A stretch of 8,814 bases of DNA from Candidatus Bathyarchaeota archaeon. Its GTDB lineage: Archaea; Thermoproteota; Bathyarchaeia; Bathyarchaeales; WAQA01. The DNA lies in contig WAQA01000078.1 of assembly GCA_015520475.1 (NCBI GenBank), positions 1 through 8,814 on the forward strand, read 5' to 3'. The notes beneath the pieces were generated by a model. It was not told the origin of the DNA. It saw only the letters and a program-made list of their open reading frames with translations, and searched no databases. Below, piece by piece: positions 1 to 5,363 of the stretch. Positions within the stretch are counted from its first letter, which is position 1. Each line of letters opens with the position of its first letter. The translations under genes were made by a program, and so were the position numbers.

Positions 1-4
1 ATAT

Positions 5-640
5 TTGTCGGATAGATTTAGAGAGGATTTAGATGCCATAATCAAGAAGATATGTGGAAATTCAGATCCTATGCTTAAGGCAAGACTGGAGGAGCTACGT
101 GATAAACTTGTCCAGTTACATATTAAGAATATGGCGAAGATAAACCATTCGGTGATGGAGATTGTATGCGCAAAATATCTGATACAGTCAGGCTACAAGG
201 TTGATGTTGAAAGGTTTCTAGATGGACTTTCATGCGACATATACGCTTTGAAGGGGATGGGCTCCCTTATAGTTGAGGTTGAAACAGGATTTGTTCCTCC
301 TGAACATGCACTCAACCCATTAACGTATTGTAAGGCTAGAGTTGCCAGTAAAATAACTAGATATAGCAGCTTCGCAAATAAGTTCATATTGGCAGCTCCT
401 CCACACTATATTATGCAGATACCTCCACCATTAACTAAACCTCCAAGATACAGAACGGATGATGAGATAAGAGAGGTTAAGAGGCTCTGCGATTTATATT
501 ATAGGAATCCACCAGTCAGCGTTGAGGAGATAAGAAACGCCCGTCTACACACAATATATATAATTGATGTAGATAGAGCTGAGATTAGAGAGATGGATCC
601 AGCAGAGTATATTGAGAGAAGTATGGACTGGCGATACTAG
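5..640 (+). CDS. Conserved archaeal-type hypothetical protein, possible PD-(D/E)XK nuclease-like fold
   Basis: The 211-residue reading frame starts at a TTG only four bases from the window edge, so no ribosome binding site can be seen and the true start may lie upstream. I do not recognise a named family. The layout is compatible with a restriction-endonuclease-like core: an N-terminal helical part (about 1-45), a helix with Glu52 (HSVMEIVCAKYLIQSGYKV), then a beta-hairpin with Asp78 (SCDIYALKG) and a strand with Glu91 and Glu93 (LIVEVETG). That gives E...D...ExE, with Glu where the classical motif has Lys. Ser115-Lys116 and the segment RYSSFANKFILAAPP (119-133) resemble the basic helix and next strand of such folds. 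The C-terminal part (150-211) is charged and ends in an aromatic tail. There is no signal peptide or membrane segment. A 236-base spacer separates it from the next cluster. That it is a real gene is fairly certain; the nuclease idea is inference. Confidence 0.72.
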   Translation: MSDRFREDLDAIIKKICGNSDPMLKARLEELRDKLVQLHIKNMAKINHSVMEIVCAKYLIQSGYKVDVERFLDGLSCDIYALKGMGSLIVEVETGFVPPEHALNPLTYCKARVASKITRYSSFANKFILAAPPHYIMQIPPPLTKPPRYRTDDEIREVKRLCDLYYRNPPVSVEEIRNARLHTIYIIDVDRAEIREMDPAEYIERSMDWRY

Positions 641-784
641 AATGTGAACCACGCCACATTTAGGCAGCAGCTTCCTCCTGTACACTCTCCAGAAAATTAA
701 GAGAGGCCCACATCAACCCATCCAGATGTAGGCCGGAGAGATTGTCATCCCGTATTTCAGATGGGCATTTCTCTTGCGGTGAAT
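641..784. other. Non-coding spacer
   Basis: No reading frame with a usable start and ribosome binding site was found here on either strand. I saw no tRNA-like arm, no C/D-box pair and no direct repeat. The only structure noted is the hairpin at 685-740. Confidence 0.5.
685..740 (+). repeat. Imperfect inverted repeat / hairpin in the spacer after the first gene
   Basis: Arms 705-714 (GGCCCACATC) and 725-734 (GATGTAGGCC) pair over ten positions with one C-A mismatch around a 10-base loop. Flanking CTCTCC (685-690) and GGAGAG (735-740) pair as six further bases, leaving a 14-base one-sided bulge (691-704). No T-run follows, so it is not a classical intrinsic terminator. It lies upstream of the TATA box of the following cluster and may belong to the 3' end of the first gene's transcript. 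The role is unknown. Confidence 0.35.
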
Positions 785-793
785 CTTATAAAT
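785..793 (+). promoter_or_regulatory. TATA box of the sugar-metabolism-like cluster
   Basis: CTTATAAAT is the best archaeal TATA-like octamer in the spacer. Transcription would begin about 25 bases downstream, near 813-816, leaving a leader of about 60 bases before the first main gene. A second AT-rich candidate (TTCATAAAATG, 825-835) would give a leader of only about 20 bases and would remove the small leader ORF. Upstream purines for a BRE are weak in both cases. Confidence 0.5.
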
Positions 794-832
794 CCCAAAC
801 AGATATAACGTAGATAAACAGAGGTTCATAAA

Positions 833-880
833 ATGTGCATGTCATACTTTAAGGCTTATGATTGGAGGGAGAAATTATGA
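833..880 (+). CDS. Possible 15-codon leader ORF coupled to the next gene
   Basis: ATG at 833 opens a frame of 15 codons (MCMSYFKAYDWREKL). Its TGA stop (878-880) overlaps the ATG of the following gene (877-879) as ATGA, the usual signature of translational coupling. GAGGT at 821-825, seven bases upstream of the ATG, matches the 16S anti-Shine-Dalgarno sequence well. The ribosome binding site of the next gene (GGAGGGA, 864-870) lies inside this ORF, so ribosomes translating it would pass over that site. It fits the upstream TATA box (785-793) but not the alternative one at 825-835. A frame this short can arise by chance. The peptide resembles nothing I know, so it would be a regulatory leader rather than a functional protein. 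Confidence 0.35.
   Translation: MCMSYFKAYDWREKL
864..870 (+). promoter_or_regulatory. Ribosome binding site that sets the start of the DapA-family gene
   Basis: GGAGGGA lies six bases before ATG 877. An in-frame TTG at 862 would place the start inside or before this site, so ATG 877 is preferred. Confidence 0.8.
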
Positions 881-1797
881 ATGAAGACTTAAGGCTGGAG
901 GGGATAATACCTGCGACTGTACTTCCAATGACCTCAACATACCAGATAGATGAAGACTCATTAGAGAAGTACATTAAATGGTTGATTAGGTATAGGGTTG
1001 GCGGATTAGCTGTCAATGTGGATACTGGGGAGGGACCTCAACTTTACGAGGAAGAGAAAATCAGAGTTCTCCATATCGTAAAGAGAATTGTAGGGGATAA
1101 AGTTCCAATAATAGCTGGTTTGCAGGGGTCATCTACGTTACAGGCTGTTGAATCGGCGAGGAGGATGAAGGATGCTGGAGCCGACATTCTCCTTGTCTTT
1201 CCAGCTCCAGCATTCCACGGCTCACCCCTCCCAGCGGAGATACCATACAGATATCATAAAGCCATAACATCGGAGGCTGACATTCCAATAATCATATTTC
1301 AGCTCCAAAGGGATCTTGGAGGAGTCGAGTACACACCCGAATGCCTCATAAAACTTGCAGAGATAAGAGGGGTGAAAGCAATAAAGGAGGCATCATTCGA
1401 CGCATACAAATTCCTTAATACTTTAAGGTTAATGAAGAAGACGAAGGACATAAGCGTCCTAACAGGAAACGATAACTTCATATATGAATCACTAATCTTG
1501 GGGGCCGACGGCGCCCTCATAGGATTCGGAACCTTAGCTACGGATCTACAGATAGAGATGTTCAATCTGGTGAGGGATGAGAGGATAACGGAGGCGAGGG
1601 AGATAGCTAATCGTCTTCAACCCTTAGCCGATGTAATATTCGCTCCTCCAGTGAGGAATTATAGGGCTAGAATCAAAGAGGCCCTAGTTATGCTCGGCAT
1701 ACTCGAAAATGCTCATGTAAGACCTCCACTTACACCAATCACGGGGGAAGAGAGGGAGTCTATTAGGAGAGCGCTCAAAGAGGCGGATCTACTATGA
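877..1797 (+). CDS. DapA/NAL-family aldolase or dehydratase with altered active site
   Basis: A 306-residue (beta/alpha)8-barrel protein of the dihydrodipicolinate synthase / N-acetylneuraminate lyase / KDG aldolase superfamily, of normal length (about 290-310). Visible hallmarks are an opening GIIPATVLPM, a substrate-loop equivalent DTGEG (48-52) where the family has GTTGE, the barrel strand VPIIAGLQGS, and the Schiff-base lysine Lys170 in VKAIKEAS. The catalytic Tyr-Asn of the usual YNxP motif reads Phe141-Gln142 (IIIFQLQRDLGG), and the P-Y-Y-N segment reads FPAP (108-111). This argues against lysine biosynthesis and against a standard sialic-acid or KDG aldolase. A 2-keto acid substrate and Schiff-base chemistry are inferred from the lysine only. 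The start is ATG 877, overlapping the stop of a leader ORF. It is the first gene of a cluster with two Gfo/Idh dehydrogenases, which points to carbohydrate or sugar-acid metabolism in the cytoplasm. Confidence 0.88.
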   Translation: MNEDLRLEGIIPATVLPMTSTYQIDEDSLEKYIKWLIRYRVGGLAVNVDTGEGPQLYEEEKIRVLHIVKRIVGDKVPIIAGLQGSSTLQAVESARRMKDAGADILLVFPAPAFHGSPLPAEIPYRYHKAITSEADIPIIIFQLQRDLGGVEYTPECLIKLAEIRGVKAIKEASFDAYKFLNTLRLMKKTKDISVLTGNDNFIYESLILGADGALIGFGTLATDLQIEMFNLVRDERITEAREIANRLQPLADVIFAPPVRNYRARIKEALVMLGILENAHVRPPLTPITGEERESIRRALKEADLL

Positions 1798-1833
1798 AAG
1801 GATTTATTTGAGATATCTTTTGGCGGGAGAACG

Positions 1834-2874
1834 TTGAGGGATTATATAAGCGCATGCAATCTTCCCCTGCTGAAGATTGGAGAAACAATCCTTCCACAGG
1901 CAATCCTAGGCCACCTCCCATTCATAGGGGAATCATATCAAGGCTTAAAGAAGAATATGGAGTATAAGAGAAGGTTCTCAAACATAAAGAATACAGTGAA
2001 GGTTTTAAGATTCGCCGTTGAGAGATACGGCGTAACAGTGATTGCTGCTGGAGTGGCACCTGACAAACCAACCGGATTGAACAAGCTCTTCTTTAAAGCG
2101 TTAAAGGAGACGGAGAAGGTGACGAAGGTAAAGATAGCCATAGTACCCTGCATCCAGATACCGCTTAAAATAGATGGTGAGCCAGTAGATGTTTACAGGA
2201 GATGGTTAACATACTTCCAAGCGGAGAAGAGGAGAGTTGACGAGAAGAGGCTTAAGAGCAGATACTTGAATGATCCGATACTGCAATGCAGGATGGGATG
2301 GGAGAGGAGGTTTAGGGAGGCGCTGGAAAATTTAAGGCCGTATGGAAAGAGAGAACTAAACAGGATATACGTTGATTATGATAGGATTGATGAGATGATC
2401 TCTAGACTGGAAGACTTCAATCCTATACTGATCGAGCTCGGCTCAGAGACTGATCTACTCGCCATCGGAGGAAGGATCGACCTACTAAATGAATTAACCG
2501 GTTATCTACATGAGAGAACAGGCTGCAATATTATCTTGGGAGTACATCATGCAGGATCAACAATTCCGATACTTGACAGGTCAGAAGTTAAGTTTGAAGG
2601 TTACGTGACACCTATAAATAAGCTCGGAGTCATGATGTTTCCAACGAGGGAAGACGCTCTCAGAAGCATAATGGAAACTGAGAAGGCTGTTATAGCTATA
2701 AAGCCGTTCGCCGGGGGGAGAATACATCCAGAGGAAGCCCTAAAACATGTATATTGCGATCTAAAGGTTAAGTTCTGCATGTTGGGTGTATCCTCAATCT
2801 CCGAGGTTGAGGAGGACTTTTCAACCGTGCTGAGAATCTTAAGATTTCATCAACAGGTCCCTGAAAAGCCTTAA
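1834..2874 (+). CDS. Uncharacterised protein with aldo/keto-reductase-like C-terminal region
   Basis: A 346-residue soluble protein that I cannot assign to a named family. The C-terminal third alternates strand and helix like a TIM barrel: NIILGVHHAG (232-241), GVMMFPTREDAL, then AIKPFAGGRIHPEEAL (288-303) and MLGVSSISEVEED (316-328). The last two blocks recall the end of aldo/keto reductases (KPlaGG...GvsSieEvee). The N-terminal half lacks the AKR landmarks: there is no DTA-x-x-Y block and no clear Asp-Tyr-Lys-His tetrad. A very basic helical stretch (about 122-175) sits in the middle. There is no signal peptide or membrane helix. The start is TTG 1834 behind GGGAG (1825-1829), a short spacing. 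The frame is open back to the stop of the preceding gene but holds no other start codon. It lies 36 bases after the DapA-like gene and 46 before a Gfo/Idh gene, so a role in the same pathway is likely; an isomerase or barrel-type enzyme is only a guess. Confidence 0.75.
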   Translation: MRDYISACNLPLLKIGETILPQAILGHLPFIGESYQGLKKNMEYKRRFSNIKNTVKVLRFAVERYGVTVIAAGVAPDKPTGLNKLFFKALKETEKVTKVKIAIVPCIQIPLKIDGEPVDVYRRWLTYFQAEKRRVDEKRLKSRYLNDPILQCRMGWERRFREALENLRPYGKRELNRIYVDYDRIDEMISRLEDFNPILIELGSETDLLAIGGRIDLLNELTGYLHERTGCNIILGVHHAGSTIPILDRSEVKFEGYVTPINKLGVMMFPTREDALRSIMETEKAVIAIKPFAGGRIHPEEALKHVYCDLKVKFCMLGVSSISEVEEDFSTVLRILRFHQQVPEKP

Positions 2875-2908
2875 AAGTTTCCTCTACGGATAGAAGAGAA
2901 GAAGCTTC

Positions 2909-2914
2909 GGAGGG
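2909..2914 (+). promoter_or_regulatory. Ribosome binding site supporting a TTG start
   Basis: GGAGGG is six bases before TTG 2921. This fixes a TTG start that places the Rossmann strand KVGFGVIGVG at the N-terminus, as expected for the family. Confidence 0.8.
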
Positions 2915-2920
2915 AAGTAT

Positions 2921-3970
2921 TTGAGGAAGGTAGGATTCGGAGTTATAGGTGTTGGAACATGGGGGGAGAACCATGTTCGAGTATTCAAGCAGAACCCCAA
3001 CGCCGAGTTAATAGCCATCGCAGACATAAACGAGAAGAGAGCACGTGAAATATCTGAGAGATACCGAATAAAGGAGTATTATACTGATTATAGAGAATTG
3101 TTGGAGAACCCTGATATAGAGGCTGTTGGAATAGCAACCCCTGATTTTCTGCATAGAGAGCCCTGCGTCATGGCGGCTGAAGCTGGAAAGGACATACTTG
3201 TAGAGAAGCCATTAGCCACGACAGTTCAGGATGCAGAAGCCATCCTAAACGCGGCTAGAAAGAACGGTGTAAAATTGATGGTTGACTTTCACAACAGATG
3301 GAATCCTCCATGCGTGATGGCGAAGAAAGCAATAGAGGAGGGGGAAGTTGGAGATCCAATCTACCTATATGCAAGGCTAAACAATACTAAGCTATCCCCT
3401 ACAAGATTCCTGAAGTGGGCTTCAAAATCGAAGGTAATATGGTTCTTAACTGTACATACATGTGACCTGGCAAGATGGTTCTTTAATGATGAGGCGGAGA
3501 GGGTTTACGCAGTCTCAAGATCTAAGGTTCTCAGAAGCATGGGAATAGATACCCCCGACTTCTATACGGCGATTGTAGAGTTTAAGGAAGGAGCAGTCGT
3601 GAACCTCGAGTCATGCTGGATAATTCCAAACACGATTCCAGGGGTTGGATGGGGAGAGTGGTTTGGACTCGGCATAGACTTCAAGTTAGAGATTGTATGT
3701 AGAAGAGGTACAATATATTTAGATCCATTGCCGAATTATACAGCTAGGAAATATACTGACGAGCAGTATAGCTGGCCTGACATGCAAGGAGCCATTCAAC
3801 TCCATGACAGATGGATTGGATTTGCAATCGAATCAATCAACCATTTCGTCGACTGCGTCGTAAATGATAAGGAGCCGCTGGTAACAGGTGAAGATGGACT
3901 TGCAGTAACAAAGATCATGTGTGCAGTTGAGGAATCAGCGAGAACAGGTAAGATTGTAGAGGTGCGTTAG
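2921..3970 (+). CDS. Gfo/Idh/MocA-family NAD(P)-dependent oxidoreductase (first paralogue)
   Basis: A 349-residue dehydrogenase of the Gfo/Idh/MocA family (usually 330-390 residues). An N-terminal Rossmann fold carries G10-x-G12-x-x-G15 (GVIGVGTWG) and an acidic end of the second strand (IAIADI, Asp35), which suggests NAD preference. IATPDFLHRE (71-80) and the family lysine in VEKP (94-97, Lys96) follow. The C-terminal alpha/beta domain has His179 and Asp182 (VHTCDLARW), the usual catalytic/substrate pair. The D-x-G part of the normal D-x-G-x-H motif is replaced (WFLTVH, 174-179), and the Gly-rich loop before it is absent. The enzyme should oxidise or reduce a hydroxyl/keto group of a sugar, polyol or sugar acid; the substrate cannot be read. 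It is third in the cluster, with 46 bases before it and 16 after, so it is probably cotranscribed with both neighbours. Its pair partner is clearly divergent in sequence, so this is not a recent duplication. Confidence 0.93.
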   Translation: MRKVGFGVIGVGTWGENHVRVFKQNPNAELIAIADINEKRAREISERYRIKEYYTDYRELLENPDIEAVGIATPDFLHREPCVMAAEAGKDILVEKPLATTVQDAEAILNAARKNGVKLMVDFHNRWNPPCVMAKKAIEEGEVGDPIYLYARLNNTKLSPTRFLKWASKSKVIWFLTVHTCDLARWFFNDEAERVYAVSRSKVLRSMGIDTPDFYTAIVEFKEGAVVNLESCWIIPNTIPGVGWGEWFGLGIDFKLEIVCRRGTIYLDPLPNYTARKYTDEQYSWPDMQGAIQLHDRWIGFAIESINHFVDCVVNDKEPLVTGEDGLAVTKIMCAVEESARTGKIVEVR

Positions 3971-3974
3971 AGAA

Positions 3975-3980
3975 GAGGGG
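3975..3980 (+). promoter_or_regulatory. Ribosome binding site supporting a GTG start
   Basis: GAGGGG is six bases before GTG 3987. The nearby ATG at 3991 is in another frame and is not a start for this gene. Confidence 0.75.
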
Positions 3981-3986
3981 AACCAG

Positions 3987-5132
3987 GTGGATGATATAGA
4001 GAAGATTAACATCGCCTTGGTGGGATGTGGCAGCATAGCATCGAACCATATAAATGGATATAGAAGCCTCCACATGAAGGGCCTAGACATATTTAACATT
4101 AAGGCTGTATGCGACGTCTCAAAGGCCAAGGCTGAAGAGAAAGCCAGCGAGATCAGACGCTTCCAAGACGAGGAACCCAGAGTCTACATATCCCTCGACG
4201 AGATGCTCAAGAATGAAAGCTTAGATGCTGCGGATATATGCGTGCCACATAACATTCACCACATAGTATCCTCGAGATGCTTCGAGAAGGGACTGGACAT
4301 AATCATAGAGAAGCCCCTAGGCATAACGATGAGGGCTGCAAAGAAGATAATCGATGCGGCTGAAAGGAACGGTAGAATCCTTGCAGTAGCCGAGAATTAC
4401 AGGAGAAGAATCCAAAGCAGGATTGGATGGTGGGTTATAAGGGAGGGATTAATAGGGAAACCTAGAATCGTCCTGTGGACACTTACATACTGGATGCCGG
4501 ATCCATGGGGCTGGAGAGAGAATAAACTTATAGCTGGAGGAAGCTGGGTCTTCGACGGCGGCGTCCACCTAGCAGACCTAGACAGATATCATCTTGGAGT
4601 AGAAGCATTAGAGGTATACGCACAGACAGAAACGTTTGAGCCTGTTAAGAGAGGAGTTAAAGTTACAGTTGACGACATGACGATGGCCATAATAAAGTAT
4701 GAGGATAGAATCTATGCTCAATGGTTATGGATGAATTCGGCGCCAGCCCATAAGATATCTATGCGGGTGATCTACGGGTCAAATGGAGCCTTAACAGAAG
4801 AGGAACTTAAGATACAGAGGGAGGATCACGTTGAGGTTTACAGCACACCGAATCTCATAAGAGCAGTGAAGGGGAGAAGCATGGAACAGTGGGAGAGATG
4901 GTTCCCAAAGGGAATTACAGACACATTTGCAACAGAACTCTACGACTTCTATGAGGCATTAACTAATAAGAGGAAGCCTGAAGTTGACGGTTTAGAGGCA
5001 TATAGGGACATGGCTATCCCCATAGGATTCTATGAATCAGCCACTCTTCAGAAACCCGTAAAGATAAAGGATATAGAAGAACTGAGAATTGAAGAGTATC
5101 AAAGCGAGATAAATGAGAACCTTAACATATGA
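3987..5132 (+). CDS. Gfo/Idh/MocA-family NAD(P)-dependent oxidoreductase (second paralogue)
   Basis: A 381-residue member of the Gfo/Idh/MocA family. The Rossmann motif is G13-C-G15-S-I-A (ALVGCGSIASNHINGY), with Asp43 at the end of strand two (AVCDVS), which favours NAD. The family lysine is Lys109 in IEKPLG (107-112). The second domain keeps the full signature GGSWVFDGGVHLADLDRY: Asp190-x-Gly192-x-His194, then Asp197, with the Gly-Gly turn before it (184-185). The motif is canonical, unlike the preceding paralogue. Two aromatic-rich stretches (YWMPDPWGW, 168-176; WERWFPKG, 302-309) probably line the substrate pocket. The 20-residue charged C-terminal tail extends past the family core. It starts at GTG 3987 only 16 bases after the previous stop and is the last gene of the cluster. 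Two dehydrogenases side by side would suit sequential oxidation and reduction, for example inversion of a hydroxyl centre; that is inference. Confidence 0.94.
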   Translation: MDDIEKINIALVGCGSIASNHINGYRSLHMKGLDIFNIKAVCDVSKAKAEEKASEIRRFQDEEPRVYISLDEMLKNESLDAADICVPHNIHHIVSSRCFEKGLDIIIEKPLGITMRAAKKIIDAAERNGRILAVAENYRRRIQSRIGWWVIREGLIGKPRIVLWTLTYWMPDPWGWRENKLIAGGSWVFDGGVHLADLDRYHLGVEALEVYAQTETFEPVKRGVKVTVDDMTMAIIKYEDRIYAQWLWMNSAPAHKISMRVIYGSNGALTEEELKIQREDHVEVYSTPNLIRAVKGRSMEQWERWFPKGITDTFATELYDFYEALTNKRKPEVDGLEAYRDMAIPIGFYESATLQKPVKIKDIEELRIEEYQSEINENLNI

Positions 5133-5149
5133 GGGGAGAGATGAACGAT

Positions 5150-5267
5150 TAAGAGATGCCTCTATGAACATTCTCCCTAGCCCTCTGCCTTAGATATCAT
5201 AGTCTCTAACCATACTGGAGAGAGACAGCGGATAAGAGGAGGCATCGTTATAGAGGCAGATCTCTTA
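5150..5267 (+). repeat. Long imperfect inverted repeat, possible structured RNA
   Basis: Bases 5150-5167 (TAAGAGATGCCTCTATGA) pair with 5248-5267 over 18 base pairs, with one G-U and a 2-base bulge at 5259-5260. Inside, 5182-5186/5238-5242 and 5189-5192/5233-5236 can pair. At the tip, GTCTCT (5202-5207) pairs with AGAGAC (5221-5226), enclosing a 2x2 internal loop and a CCA/TGG triloop stem. The whole can fold as one rod of about 118 bases. An ACA triplet (5267-5269) follows the basal stem, reminiscent of H/ACA guide RNAs, but the rod is longer than typical archaeal single hairpins. A rival 8-base helix is possible (5155-5162 with 5239-5246). It could be an independent small RNA, a 3' UTR structure of the preceding cluster, or an old inverted repeat. 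The strand is assumed from the neighbours. Confidence 0.45.
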
Positions 5268-5298
5268 CAGGTCATCCCCCTAAATGGAGCATAACCAC

Positions 5299-5310
5299 CT
5301 TTAGATAAAG
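5299..5310 (+). promoter_or_regulatory. Weak TATA-like element before the helicase gene
   Basis: CTTTAGATAAAG is an AT-rich element with 5-base inverted arms around a 2-base centre. It sits about 60 bases before the chosen start, so transcription would begin near 5330. The match to an archaeal TATA box is only moderate. A T6 run follows (5317-5322) and could instead mark transcription termination of the upstream cluster. Confidence 0.3.
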
Positions 5311-5352
5311 AAAACATTTTTTACTTGGGGGCCGCTCTATCCATTGGGTTAT

Positions 5353-5356
5353 GGAG
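5353..5356 (+). promoter_or_regulatory. Ribosome binding site that sets the helicase start
   Basis: GGAG (within GGAGAG) is seven bases before GTG 5364. The longer frame would begin at TTG 5325, which is preceded by AT-rich sequence without any Shine-Dalgarno match and would fall at or before the predicted transcription start. GTG 5364 is therefore preferred. Confidence 0.55.
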
Positions 5357-5363
5357 AGTTGCA

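Noticed and set aside
862..876. Longer start (TTG 862) for the DapA-family gene
   Set aside because: The TTG precedes and overlaps the ribosome binding site GGAGGGA, which is ideally placed for ATG 877.
5131..5152. GAGGGGAG followed by ATG and a 3-codon frame after the cluster
   Set aside because: Three codons then a stop, with spacing too short; taken as chance.
5317..5322. T6 run as a terminator
   Set aside because: It could end transcripts of the cluster or the folded RNA, but six T residues in AT-rich archaeal spacer are too weak to call alone; mentioned under the promoter entry.
5325..5363. Longer start (TTG 5325) for the helicase
   Set aside because: There is no Shine-Dalgarno match upstream, and the extra 13 residues are unlike the family's usual N-terminus. 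GTG 5364 has GGAG at good spacing.
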